61,683 bases of DNA from Odoribacter sp. (lineage in GTDB: Bacteria > Bacteroidota > Bacteroidia > Bacteroidales > Marinifilaceae). Below, one piece after another: positions 15,464 through 24,083 of the stretch. How positions within the stretch are numbered: position 1 is the first letter of the stretch; the number at the start of each line of letters is the position of its first letter. The notes under the pieces are model-generated. The model saw nothing but the letters and a program-made list of their open reading frames with translations. It had not been told where the DNA came from and ran no database searches. The position numbers and the translations under genes are program-made. The stretch spans positions 1 to 61,683 of the forward strand of contig JAHHTT010000007.1 in NCBI GenBank assembly GCA_020024465.1, in the 5' to 3' direction.

Positions 15464-16066
15464 TTAATCAAACTCTAATTTGTATTGTTTGTCTATCAGG
15501 TTGAAGCTGCTTCTGTGATAGTCCGTAATGCCCAATTGTACAATTGCGTTCCGATGTTCGGAAGTGGGGTATCCTTTGTTTTTTTGCCAATTGTAGCCGG
15601 GATATTCCCGGTGTATTTTTTGCATGTATTCGTCCCTGTGGGTTTTGGCCAGTATCGAGGCGGCTGCTATGGACATGTATTTGCCGTCGCCTTTGACGAT
15701 GCAAAGGTATGGTATCTCGTGATATTGCTTGAAGCGGTTCCCGTCAATGATGATGTGTTCGGGGCGGAGGGAAAGTGTATCCAGAGCTTTGTGCATGGCC
15801 AGAATCGAGGCATTGAGAATGTTGATGCGGTCGATTTCGTGATTGTCTACCTGTGCCACTGCCCATGCCAGCGCTTCCTGTTCGATGATGGGGCGTAGTT
15901 TTTCCCGCTGTTTTTCTGTTAGCTGTTTTGAGTCATTTAAAAGCCGGTTGGAAAAATTGTCCGGTAAAATGACGGCAGCTGCAAATACCGGCCCGGCCAG
16001 ACATCCTCGTCCTGCTTCATCGCATCCGGCTTCTATGCTGTCGGTTTTATATTTTAACTCTAACAT
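15464..16066 (-). CDS. rnhB: Ribonuclease HII
   Basis: 200-residue RNase HII, which removes ribonucleotides from RNA/DNA hybrids. The signature GCDEAGRGCLAGPVFAAAV (14-32) supplies Asp16 and Glu17; the third acidic residue is in IIDGNRF (near 110) and the fourth in SILAKTHRDEYM. Length is typical. It is the first gene of the rnhB-GH3 unit and is driven from the palindromic divergent promoter at 16090-16107. Confidence 0.96.
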   Translation of the reverse strand: MLELKYKTDSIEAGCDEAGRGCLAGPVFAAAVILPDNFSNRLLNDSKQLTEKQREKLRPIIEQEALAWAVAQVDNHEIDRINILNASILAMHKALDTLSLRPEHIIIDGNRFKQYHEIPYLCIVKGDGKYMSIAAASILAKTHRDEYMQKIHREYPGYNWQKNKGYPTSEHRNAIVQLGITDYHRSSFNLIDKQYKLEFD

Positions 16067-16089
16067 ATGAAACGGTTAAAAGTAAAAGG

Positions 16090-16107
16090 TTACCTTTGCA
16101 AAGGTAA
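16090..16107. promoter_or_regulatory. Perfectly palindromic divergent promoter (rnhB / DUF4268)
   Basis: TTACCTTTGCAAAGGTAA is an 18-bp perfect palindrome made of two abutting -7 boxes: TACCTTTG for the plus strand (16091-16098) and the same sequence on the minus strand (16099-16106). The plus side serves the DUF4268 gene (ATG 16146), the minus side rnhB (ATG 16066). Both match TAnnTTTG. Confidence 0.7.
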
Positions 16108-16145
16108 TCATTTTCGATTTTCAACTTTCAATTTTCTGTTAAATT

Positions 16146-16607
16146 ATGTGGTCAAAAGAAGAAGCAAAAGAATTGAGATTAAATTTCTGGAATGGATTTA
16201 AGCGTTATTGTTCCCGTCATCATATTTATCGCAAATGGGTGCTGACCGGAGTGAAAATCAAATCGACGCAATTGAAGTTTTATGTTGACAATGAAAAGGC
16301 TCTCGTGATGTTTCAGATTGATCATAAGAATGATCTGAGACGTTATGAAGTGTATGAATGTTTTCAGTCTTACCGTAAGTTGATGGCGGCAGACTGTGGG
16401 GAGGATTTGTTGTGGGAGGAGGATTATGCCGGATTGGGTGAGCGTCTTGTTAGTGCCGTTTATTTTGAGTTGAAGAATGTGAATATGTACAGAAGGGAAG
16501 ATTGGGAGAGAATTTATGCCTTTTTTGCAGAGAAAATGCCTTTGTTGGAGGAGGCTTATTGGGAATATCGTGATTTGATTTCTGCTCGCTTGAAAAATAT
16601 GGATTAA
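16146..16607 (+). CDS. DUF4268 domain-containing protein
   Basis: 153-residue cytoplasmic protein of the DUF4268 family, seen by its compact aromatic/charged pattern (MWSKEEAKELRLNFWNGFKR at the start, WVLTGVKIKSTQLKFYVDN, and the ending EEAYWEYRDLISARLKNMD). DUF4268 is often linked to restriction or nuclease-like proteins elsewhere, but no such genes lie here. It is preceded by the divergent promoter and followed after 100 bp by glpA with its own promoter. Function unknown. Confidence 0.75.
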   Translation: MWSKEEAKELRLNFWNGFKRYCSRHHIYRKWVLTGVKIKSTQLKFYVDNEKALVMFQIDHKNDLRRYEVYECFQSYRKLMAADCGEDLLWEEDYAGLGERLVSAVYFELKNVNMYRREDWERIYAFFAEKMPLLEEAYWEYRDLISARLKNMD

Positions 16608-16639
16608 AAAATCTTTCGATTTGAAATAAAAATCTTTCG
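16607..16639 (+). promoter_or_regulatory. Direct-repeat operator candidate upstream of glpA
   Basis: AAAAATCTTTCG occurs twice without mismatch at 16607-16618 and 16628-16639, 21 bp apart (two helical turns) and ending 5 bp before the TTTTG of the glpA promoter. The spacing places two binding sites on one face of the helix next to the promoter. No regulator gene is adjacent. Confidence 0.5.
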
Positions 16640-16644
16640 TTTTC

Positions 16645-16677
16645 TTTTGTTTTTATGTTGGATAATTTATTTCTTTG
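16645..16677 (+). promoter_or_regulatory. glpA promoter
   Basis: TTTTG (16645-16649), a 20-bp spacer and TTTCTTTG (16670-16677; one mismatch to TAnnTTTG). It lies downstream of the upstream-most in-frame ATG at 16655, which supports translation of glpA from 16709. Confidence 0.6.
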
Positions 16678-16708
16678 TCGTTGTATTCGAAATAATCTTC
16701 TGTGTATT

Positions 16709-18340
16709 ATGAAACAAGATGAGGTAACAAAGTCTTTCGACGTAATTATTGTTGGCGGGGGAGCAACCGGTGCCGGTACGGCTCGAGACTGTGCGCGGCG
16801 GGGGTTGAAAACATTGCTGCTGGAGCGATTCGATATATCGACAGGCGCTACCGGACGTAATCATGGCTTGTTGCATAGCGGAGCTCGTTATGCGGTGACG
16901 GATCATGAGTCTGCTGAGGAATGTATTAAGGAAAATATGATTCTCCGGAAAATTGCCGGACATTGTGTCGAGGAAACCGATGGATTGTTTCTGACTTTGC
17001 CGGAAGATGACATTCAATTTCAGGCTGGATTTGTCGAAGCCTGCAGGACTGCCGGCATTCGGGCTGAAGTGATTGATCCCAAGGATGCCTTGCGTTTGGA
17101 GCCTGCTGCGAATCCTGATATCATCGGGGCCGTGAGAGTGCCTGATGGGGCTGTGGATCCTTTCCGGCTGACTTCTTCCAACATTATGGATGCCAAAAGC
17201 CACGGAGCAGTGGTGTATACTTACCATGAAGTGATGGAGCTGCTGAAAGACGGTTGCCGTATCGTTGGAGTGAAAGTATTGGATCATAAGACAAAAGAAA
17301 TAAAAAAATACTATGCAGAGGTGATTGTTAATGCCGGAGGTATCTGGGGACATCACCTTGCGGAAATGGCGGGAGTGCAGGTGAACATGTTGCCGGCCAA
17401 AGGGGCTTTGCTGATATTTGGCCATCGGGTCAACAATATGGTGTTGAACCGTTGCCGTAAACCGGCGGATGCGGATATTCTGGTTCCCGGGGATACCATT
17501 TGTCTGATTGGTACCACTTCCAGTAAGGTGCCTTTTGAGGAGGTGGACCATATGTTGGTTACTGCCAAGGAGGTGGATATCTTATTGCGTGAAGGTGAAA
17601 AACTTTCGCCGGTTTTGGCTCAAACCCGTATTTTGCGTGCTTATGCGGGCGTACGTCCTTTGGTTGCGTCAGATAACGACCCTAGTGGGCGTAGTGTCAG
17701 TCGTGGTATCGTTTTGCTTGATCATGCGGTGCGTGACGGTTTGGAGGGATTTGTGACGATTACCGGTGGAAAACTGATGACTTATCGTTTGATGGCAGAG
17801 TGGACAACGGATTTGATTTGTAAAAAATTGAATGTGTCTGCTGTCTGTTCTACAGCGGTCGAAAAGTTGCCGGGATCCCGGGAGGATGCGGAAGTGATCG
17901 GTAAAAAAATCATATCACTGCCTTTGGCCCAGCGTCGTTCTTCCATTGCCCGTCATGGAGAACTGGCGGAAAAATTGGCCGAAAATACTCCGGTAGAGAA
18001 TAGTCTGGTCTGCGAATGTGAAGAGGTTTCTGTTGGAGAAGTGAAATATGCCTTGAATGAATTGGATGTGCATAATCTGGTGGATTTGCGCCGGAGGACC
18101 CGTGTGGGTATGGGTACCTGTCAGGGAGAGTTGTGCGCTTGTCGGGCTGCCGGTGTGATGAGCTCCGAAGGTAAGTATTGTGTGAGTCGGGCCAAAGAGG
18201 ATCTGGCTTCTTTTCTGAATGAACGTTGGAAGGGTATGGCGCCTATTGCATGGGGGGATACTTTGCGTGAAAGTGAATATACGGCTTGGGTATATGAGAG
18301 TGTATGTGGATTGAAATTACCTCAAAAACAAGAAGAATAA
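16709..18340 (+). CDS. glpA: Anaerobic glycerol-3-phosphate dehydrogenase subunit A
   Basis: FAD-linked catalytic subunit that oxidises sn-glycerol 3-phosphate to DHAP, about 543 residues from the ATG at 16709. An in-frame ATG at 16655 lies upstream of the -7 box and would add a Cys/Leu-rich extension foreign to the family. The FAD-binding motif is DVIIVGGGATGAGTARDCAR at the N-terminus. The body is a DAO-type oxidoreductase. The C-terminal BFD-like [2Fe-2S] domain has CECEEVSVGEV and GTCQGELCACRAAGV. Stop and glpB start are 1 bp apart. Electrons pass through GlpB and GlpC to menaquinone. Confidence 0.94.
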   Translation: MKQDEVTKSFDVIIVGGGATGAGTARDCARRGLKTLLLERFDISTGATGRNHGLLHSGARYAVTDHESAEECIKENMILRKIAGHCVEETDGLFLTLPEDDIQFQAGFVEACRTAGIRAEVIDPKDALRLEPAANPDIIGAVRVPDGAVDPFRLTSSNIMDAKSHGAVVYTYHEVMELLKDGCRIVGVKVLDHKTKEIKKYYAEVIVNAGGIWGHHLAEMAGVQVNMLPAKGALLIFGHRVNNMVLNRCRKPADADILVPGDTICLIGTTSSKVPFEEVDHMLVTAKEVDILLREGEKLSPVLAQTRILRAYAGVRPLVASDNDPSGRSVSRGIVLLDHAVRDGLEGFVTITGGKLMTYRLMAEWTTDLICKKLNVSAVCSTAVEKLPGSREDAEVIGKKIISLPLAQRRSSIARHGELAEKLAENTPVENSLVCECEEVSVGEVKYALNELDVHNLVDLRRRTRVGMGTCQGELCACRAAGVMSSEGKYCVSRAKEDLASFLNERWKGMAPIAWGDTLRESEYTAWVYESVCGLKLPQKQEE

Positions 18341-18341
18341 T

Positions 18342-19604
18342 ATGAAATTCGATACGGTTATTATAGGCGGCGGTTTGTCCGGCCTTGTTTGTGGTATTTA
18401 TTTGGCGCAGCAGGGGCAGCGGTGTGCCATTGTTTCGGCAGGACAAAGTGCTTTGCATTTTTCTTCCGGATCTTTTGATTTGCTGAATGCACTGCCGGAT
18501 GGAACACCGGTTGAGCGGCCTTTGTGTGCAATGGAAGAATTGGCGGTGCAGGCTCCCGGACATCCTTATGTTAGATTAGGACGTGGGAAAGTGACAGAAT
18601 TGGCAGAATTGGCAAAAGAGTTACTTTGTAAAGCCGGAGTGCCGGTGAAAGGGGATGCCGGAAAAAACCATTTTAGAGTGACTCCAATGGGGACGGTGAA
18701 GCCTGCCTGGATGACTTTGGAGGGGTATGCAATCGGTACGGAAGCTGATAGATTGCCCTGGAAGAAGGTGGCATTGTTTAATATTGCCGGTTTTTTGGAT
18801 TTCTATACAAATTTCATTGTGGATGAATTTAAGAAGTTGGGCGTTGAATGTTCCGTGCATCTCTTTAATATGGACGCGCTGAAACATTTGCGGAAAAATC
18901 CGAGTGAAATGCGTTCGGCGAATATCGCCCGAGTGTTTGAAAATCAAGAGAATTTAGCTGAATTGGGACGTATATTGAAAGGCAATTCCAATGGTTTGGA
19001 AGTGATTATGCTACCGGCAGTATTGGGATTGAATAGGACGGATATGCTGGAGTATCTGAAGGGGGTTACCGGATGTGAAGTATTGGTATTGCCGACTTTG
19101 CCGCCTTCTGTTCCCGGTATTCACGCACAATTGCAGTTGCGGAAATATTTTCAGGAATTGGGAGGTGTATATATGTTGGGTGATAATATGATGCATGCCG
19201 ACATTGAGGAGGGGAAAGTAGTGCGTCTGTATTCTTATAACCATGGCAACATCCCTTTTGTGGCAGAAAATGTGGTGCTGGCTACCGGCAGTTATTTCAG
19301 TCAGGGATTGATAGCAACGAACGATCGGGTGTATGAGCCGGTTTTTGGATTGGATGTAGAATATCCGGCCGATAGGGAGCAGTGGATGAATTTGGATTTT
19401 TTTGCAAAGCAGGCGTACCAGTCGTTTGGGGTGAAAACGGATTCTTCATTCCGGGGAGTATGTCAAGGGAAAGTTTTGACTAATTTGTATGTAGCCGGGG
19501 CTGTATTGGAAGGGTTCAATGCTCTGAAGGAAGGGTGCGGAGCCGGAGTTTCTTTGTTGACGGCTTTGGAGGTTGCCAGGCAGATTATAGGTAAACGTTT
19601 ATAA
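18342..19604 (+). CDS. glpB: Anaerobic glycerol-3-phosphate dehydrogenase subunit B
   Basis: 420-residue flavoprotein subunit of the GlpABC complex. The N-terminal FAD/FMN motif is FDTVIIGGGLSGLVCGIYLA (3-22), followed by SSGSFDLLNALPDG, characteristic of GlpB. The C-terminal FAD-contact segment is LYVAGAVLEGFNALKEGCGA. Length matches E. coli GlpB (about 419). It follows glpA by 1 bp and precedes glpC by 9 bp. Confidence 0.94.
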   Translation: MKFDTVIIGGGLSGLVCGIYLAQQGQRCAIVSAGQSALHFSSGSFDLLNALPDGTPVERPLCAMEELAVQAPGHPYVRLGRGKVTELAELAKELLCKAGVPVKGDAGKNHFRVTPMGTVKPAWMTLEGYAIGTEADRLPWKKVALFNIAGFLDFYTNFIVDEFKKLGVECSVHLFNMDALKHLRKNPSEMRSANIARVFENQENLAELGRILKGNSNGLEVIMLPAVLGLNRTDMLEYLKGVTGCEVLVLPTLPPSVPGIHAQLQLRKYFQELGGVYMLGDNMMHADIEEGKVVRLYSYNHGNIPFVAENVVLATGSYFSQGLIATNDRVYEPVFGLDVEYPADREQWMNLDFFAKQAYQSFGVKTDSSFRGVCQGKVLTNLYVAGAVLEGFNALKEGCGAGVSLLTALEVARQIIGKRL

Positions 19605-19613
19605 GTGTAAGTT

Positions 19614-20834
19614 ATGAATCTTCAACAACATAATATCAGTGATAATAATTTTGAGCAGTGTATAAAATGCACTGTATGTACAGTGTATTGTCCTGTAGCC
19701 GCAGCGAATCCTTTATTTCCTGGACCCAAACAGGCCGGTCCGGATGGTGAGCGTTTGCGTTTAAAAAGGACTGATTTCTATGATGAGGCGTTGAAGTATT
19801 GTATAAATTGCAAACGCTGTGAGGTTGCTTGTCCTTCTAATGTACGTATTGGTGATATTATTCAGGCGGCGCGTATTAAATATAGTAAAAAAAAGCCGAC
19901 TGTGCGTGATTTTATGCTGGCCAGTACAGATTTGATGGGAACAATGGCAACGCCTTTGGCCCCTATGGTGAATCTGGCATTGGGCTTGAAGCCGGCTAAA
20001 GCCTTATTGGATGGCGTGATGAAAATAGACCACCGGCGGATATTTCCGAAATATGCTTTCGGAACATTTGAGGGGTGGTATAGAAAACAGGCTTCCGGGC
20101 AGGCTTCATATGCCAGGCAGGCAGCTTATTTTCATGGTTGTTATGTGAATTATAACAATCCTCAGTTGGGTAAGGATTTGGTGAAAGTCATGAATGCTGC
20201 CGGAGTGGGTGTACAGCTGTTGGAAAAAGAAAAATGCTGTGGCGTTGCTTTGATATCCAATGGTTTTATAGAAAAGGCCAGAAAGCAGGGGGAGGCAAAT
20301 ATCAGAGCCATCCGTAAGGCGGTCGTTGAAAAAGGAATGCCGGTGCTGGCTACTTCATCGACTTGTGCCTTTACGCTTCGTGATGAATATCCCCATCTGT
20401 TGGATATAAATAATGAAGATGTGCGTGATCGGGTAGAATTGGCAACGCGCTATTTGTACAGACTGTTACCTGAGGGTGAAGTCAAATTCAATTTCCGGAA
20501 TGACAGGAGAATGAAAGTTGCATACCACACTCCCTGTCATATGGAAAAATTGGGATGGTCTTATTATTCTATAGAGTTATTGAAAATGATTCCGGGAATT
20601 GAAGTGATTGTTTTGGATTCTCAATGTTGCGGCATTGCAGGTACTTATGGGTTTAAAAAAGAAAATTATGAAGTTTCGCAGCGAATAGGAGAAGGTTTGT
20701 TTAAGCAAATTGAAGCATCAGGTGTAGATTGTGTGGTAACTGATTGTGAAACTTGTAAATGGCAAATAGAAATGTCAACTTCTAAGAAATGTGAACACCC
20801 GATTTCTATTTTTGCTCAAATGTTAATTGATTAA
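19614..20834 (+). CDS. glpC: Anaerobic glycerol-3-phosphate dehydrogenase subunit C (Fe-S)
   Basis: 406-residue membrane-associated iron-sulfur subunit that anchors GlpAB and passes electrons to menaquinone. Two 4Fe-4S clusters are seen: CIKCTVCTVYCPV (17-29) and CINCKRCEVACPS (63-75). Two CCG domains follow: HGCYVNYNNPQLG ... KEKCCG (near 206) and HTPCHMEKLG ... DSQCCGIAG (near 347). No terminator follows, but 87 bp on lies a new promoter for the transporter. Confidence 0.93.
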   Translation: MNLQQHNISDNNFEQCIKCTVCTVYCPVAAANPLFPGPKQAGPDGERLRLKRTDFYDEALKYCINCKRCEVACPSNVRIGDIIQAARIKYSKKKPTVRDFMLASTDLMGTMATPLAPMVNLALGLKPAKALLDGVMKIDHRRIFPKYAFGTFEGWYRKQASGQASYARQAAYFHGCYVNYNNPQLGKDLVKVMNAAGVGVQLLEKEKCCGVALISNGFIEKARKQGEANIRAIRKAVVEKGMPVLATSSTCAFTLRDEYPHLLDINNEDVRDRVELATRYLYRLLPEGEVKFNFRNDRRMKVAYHTPCHMEKLGWSYYSIELLKMIPGIEVIVLDSQCCGIAGTYGFKKENYEVSQRIGEGLFKQIEASGVDCVVTDCETCKWQIEMSTSKKCEHPISIFAQMLID

Positions 20835-20896
20835 TCATTGTTTTTTTATGATATGCACAATTTTTTTAAGGTTGTGGGTAAAAAATGTCTTGTTTA

Positions 20897-20929
20897 TTTT
20901 TTGATAATAAAATTTTTTACATACTTTTG
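20897..20929 (+). promoter_or_regulatory. glpT promoter
   Basis: TTTTTTG (20897-20903), an 18-bp spacer and TACTTTTG (20922-20929) match the Bacteroidetes promoter. Two identical TTTCGAAA palindromes lie at 20930-20937 (just after the -7 box) and 20988-20995, possible operator sites. The leader is about 100 nt. Confidence 0.6.
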
Positions 20930-21035
20930 TTTCGAAATGAAAGATATTTGTTGTATATCGAAAATAGTTTTTCTGAAAACGTTTTAGTTTCGAAAGTAAA
21001 TGGGAATTTTAGAAATATTTTAAATTTTATTGCTT

Positions 21036-22433
21036 ATGTGGAGTTTCTTGAAGCCGGCGGTCCAAAAGCCCCTCTTGCCTGAAAGCGAAATTACTCCAAC
21101 GTATAACAAATTACGTTGGCAGGTTTTTGTCGGTATATTTATCGGTTATGCCGGTTTTTATATTGTACGTAAGAACTTTTCAATGGCGATACCTGAGCTT
21201 GCTCAGTTTGGCTTTGAAAAGGGAGAGTTGAGTATTGTGTTGTCAATGAATGCTGTTGCTTATGCGTTGTCAAAATTTTTAATGGGAAGTGTTTCCGACC
21301 GAAGCAATTCGCGCGTGTTCCTTCCGTTAGGATTGATGCTGGCATCTTTGGCGATGATGTTTATGGTAGTGCCTGTTATGATTTTAGGTCCGGAGAACAA
21401 GACTATGTCTATTGTGTTGATGACCGTATTGAATTTTTTGGTAGGATGGTTTAATGGTATGGGATGGCCTCCTTGTGGCCGTGTGATGACTCACTGGTTT
21501 TCTCAGAATGAGCGTGGCACAATGATGTCTGTTTGGAATTGTGCGCATAATGTTGGAGGAGCTTTGGTCGGACCCATGGCCGTATATGGAGCGATGTGGT
21601 TCGGTTCATGGTTTTATGGAGCAGACTCTACCCATTACTTTTTAATCGGGACTTATGTTTTCCCTGCTGCTGTCGCTATGTTTATTGCAGTATTGGCATA
21701 TGTATTGATTCGTGATACCCCGCAATCCTGTGGTTTGCCTTCTATCGAAAAATACCGGAATGATTATCCTAAAAATTACTCGGAAAAATCAGAAGAGGTT
21801 CTGACTACCCGTGAGATATTTTTCAAATATGTTTTGAATAATAAAATGTTGTGGTATGTTGCCATTGCCAATGCTTTTGTTTATATGGTGCGTTATGGAT
21901 GTCTGGACTGGGCTCCTACTTTTTTGAAAGAGGCGCAAGGCTATGATATCAAACAGGCCGGTTGGGCATATTTTGCTTATGAGTTTGCTGCAATTCCCGG
22001 AACATTGGTGTGTGGATGGTTGAGTGACAAGGTATTTAAAGGCGGTCGTGCTTTGACTACTATTATTTTTATGGCAATTGTTGCCGTATTTATTTTTATG
22101 TATTGGCAATTTTCTGATAATTATGTGATTGTGACATTGTCGTTGATTGCAATCGGATTCTTTATTTATGGTCCGGTAATGTTGATCGGTGTGCAGGCTT
22201 TGGATCTGGCACCCAAAAATGCGGCAGGAACAGCTGCCGGTCTGACCGGATTTTTCGGCTATTTCTTCGGTACTGCCATCTTGGCGAACATTGTTATCGG
22301 TTATGTTGCTGAAATGGCTGGTTGGGACTGGACTTTTATCCTTTTGCTGATAGCTTGCGCGCTTTCTATCTTCTTTATGGCATTCACCTATAAAGATGAA
22401 AAATATTTGTTGAAACAGAGAAAGAATAAATAA
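21036..22433 (+). CDS. glpT: Glycerol-3-phosphate transporter (MFS, OPA family)
   Basis: Inner-membrane organophosphate:phosphate antiporter of about 466 residues from the ATG at 21036; the upstream in-frame TTG is not needed. Family features are the N-terminal RWQVFVGIFIGYAGFYIVRK with the conserved substrate Arg, GSVSDRSNSRVFLP after helix 2, FNGMGWPPCGRVMTHWF in helices 4-5, and GWLSDKVFKGG midway. Twelve hydrophobic segments are apparent. It lies between glpABC and the phosphodiesterase, so G3P is the likely substrate; hexose phosphate is the main alternative. Confidence 0.88.
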   Translation: MWSFLKPAVQKPLLPESEITPTYNKLRWQVFVGIFIGYAGFYIVRKNFSMAIPELAQFGFEKGELSIVLSMNAVAYALSKFLMGSVSDRSNSRVFLPLGLMLASLAMMFMVVPVMILGPENKTMSIVLMTVLNFLVGWFNGMGWPPCGRVMTHWFSQNERGTMMSVWNCAHNVGGALVGPMAVYGAMWFGSWFYGADSTHYFLIGTYVFPAAVAMFIAVLAYVLIRDTPQSCGLPSIEKYRNDYPKNYSEKSEEVLTTREIFFKYVLNNKMLWYVAIANAFVYMVRYGCLDWAPTFLKEAQGYDIKQAGWAYFAYEFAAIPGTLVCGWLSDKVFKGGRALTTIIFMAIVAVFIFMYWQFSDNYVIVTLSLIAIGFFIYGPVMLIGVQALDLAPKNAAGTAAGLTGFFGYFFGTAILANIVIGYVAEMAGWDWTFILLLIACALSIFFMAFTYKDEKYLLKQRKNK

Positions 22434-22478
22434 TGCTGGTTTTTTAATTTGAATTTTTTATAATCCAAAATTAAGATT

Positions 22479-24053
22479 ATGGTTAATAAATTGTTTTATG
22501 CATCATTGGCTTGCGGATTATTATTATCTGCAACGTCTTGTGAAAATCAAAAATTCAACGACACGTTCGTGGATGTTGATCGAGTGCATGTAGACACATT
22601 GTCTGCTGAATTACAAAAAGTGAGAGATTATGTTCCAGATTTGGCTGTAGTGGCTCATCGTGGTACTACTTACTGGGCTCCGGAAGAAACAGAAGCTGCT
22701 TATCGTTGGGCTCGTGAAATCGGTGCTGATTATCTGGAAGCTGATTTACAGGTGTCTAAGGATGGAGTGATTTTGGCTTTACATGATACAGACTTGAAAC
22801 GTACTACTAATATTGAAGATGTTTTTGGTGAAAGATTTCCGGAAAAAGAACGTAGAGAGTTTTATGAATATGTTTATAATGGTAAACCAGATCGCTTTAT
22901 CGATAGTTTGATTAATGTTGATAAAACTGCTTTTGTGCCAAACTACCCTTGTTCTTATACTTATTATGAATTGTTGATGTTGGATGCAGGTAGCTGGTTT
23001 AATCAAGATCCTGCTAGTGCAGAACAGGCGCGTAAAGGATTTACTGAACATCGTCAATATATCTCTACTTTGGAGGATTTGATTATGTATTCTAAAGGAT
23101 ATCGTTTGGCTCGTTATGGCCAAGATGGTGGCAATGAGAATGGTGCTCCTTTAAAATATTGGAAAAAATTTACGGATGAATCTGCTGGTCAGAGAATTTT
23201 GACCGGAATGGAATTGACGAAAAAGGAAATTACTAATCCGGTTAATTTCAATCTTGCCGGTAAAACGGTAAAAGACAGAATTGTTCGTTACTCATTTAAA
23301 TATGTTAAGGATGAACATTGTGTAGGTCATACCCCTGGAATTTACATTGAGTTGAAAGAGCCTTGGTTAAATCCTTCTAATTTTGAAGATTTGGTTTATG
23401 ATGAATTGACAATGGCCCATAATGCTGATTTCAGTAAATTCAATATGAATATCCTGACCGCAGGAGGAAAAGGTACTTCTACTGAATTCTATAAAAACGG
23501 TCTGGTGAATGTAGGGAATACCAATGGTAAAGTGATCCTTCAGACCTTTTCTTTGCAGAGTTTGAGACGTGTCTGTGACAAATTCAAAGGTGAAGTTCCG
23601 ATGTGTTTCTTATTATGGAAGGGAACTGGTGCAACAGACTTGACCTATGATGACCCTGTCGGTTATGCTTCTTTCATCAATCTGGGAGTTCAGTATAAAG
23701 CTCATTTTATCGGACCGTGTATTGCAGGAGCTCCTAATAATTATCCTGAATTGAATCAGCCATGGCAGCATGATTTGATCCATCGTGCAAAAATGAAGAA
23801 TCACCCGTATTCTTTCGATACTTATGATCAGATGGCAAAATATTTCGGTTTGTATAACTGGAGCAATAATGACGGATCTCGTTATCAGGCTCCTTATGTG
23901 GATGCATATTTCACAAACCATACAGATATGAGCTTGCAATTCATGAAAGACCATGCGGATGAATTGAATATCAGTGATGAAATGAAAGCTACAATTAAAG
24001 CGAAAGTGGATGTTCCTGATGCACGCAAATTGTTGAATGATCTCGGCTATTAA
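22479..24053 (+). CDS. glpQ: Glycerophosphodiester phosphodiesterase, lipoprotein
   Basis: 524-residue GDPD-family enzyme that hydrolyses glycerophosphodiesters (deacylated phospholipids) to G3P and an alcohol. A lipobox LLSATSC puts the lipid Cys at residue 21, so it is membrane-anchored outside the cytoplasm. The catalytic set is VVAHRGTTYWAPEET (His60, Arg61) ... YLEADLQ (Glu87, Asp89) ... ALHDTDL (His102). It is longer than E. coli GlpQ (about 360), mainly through inserts around 120-330. It lies 45 bp after glpT and 30 bp before the porin gene. Confidence 0.9.
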   Translation: MVNKLFYASLACGLLLSATSCENQKFNDTFVDVDRVHVDTLSAELQKVRDYVPDLAVVAHRGTTYWAPEETEAAYRWAREIGADYLEADLQVSKDGVILALHDTDLKRTTNIEDVFGERFPEKERREFYEYVYNGKPDRFIDSLINVDKTAFVPNYPCSYTYYELLMLDAGSWFNQDPASAEQARKGFTEHRQYISTLEDLIMYSKGYRLARYGQDGGNENGAPLKYWKKFTDESAGQRILTGMELTKKEITNPVNFNLAGKTVKDRIVRYSFKYVKDEHCVGHTPGIYIELKEPWLNPSNFEDLVYDELTMAHNADFSKFNMNILTAGGKGTSTEFYKNGLVNVGNTNGKVILQTFSLQSLRRVCDKFKGEVPMCFLLWKGTGATDLTYDDPVGYASFINLGVQYKAHFIGPCIAGAPNNYPELNQPWQHDLIHRAKMKNHPYSFDTYDQMAKYFGLYNWSNNDGSRYQAPYVDAYFTNHTDMSLQFMKDHADELNISDEMKATIKAKVDVPDARKLLNDLGY

Positions 24054-24083
24054 TAAATTAACTCAAATTTGTATTTATAGTTT

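Noticed and set aside
16667..17551. Long open frame (294 codons) antisense to glpA
   Set aside because: It lies wholly inside a well-supported gene, shows no family features and reflects codon usage of the opposite strand.
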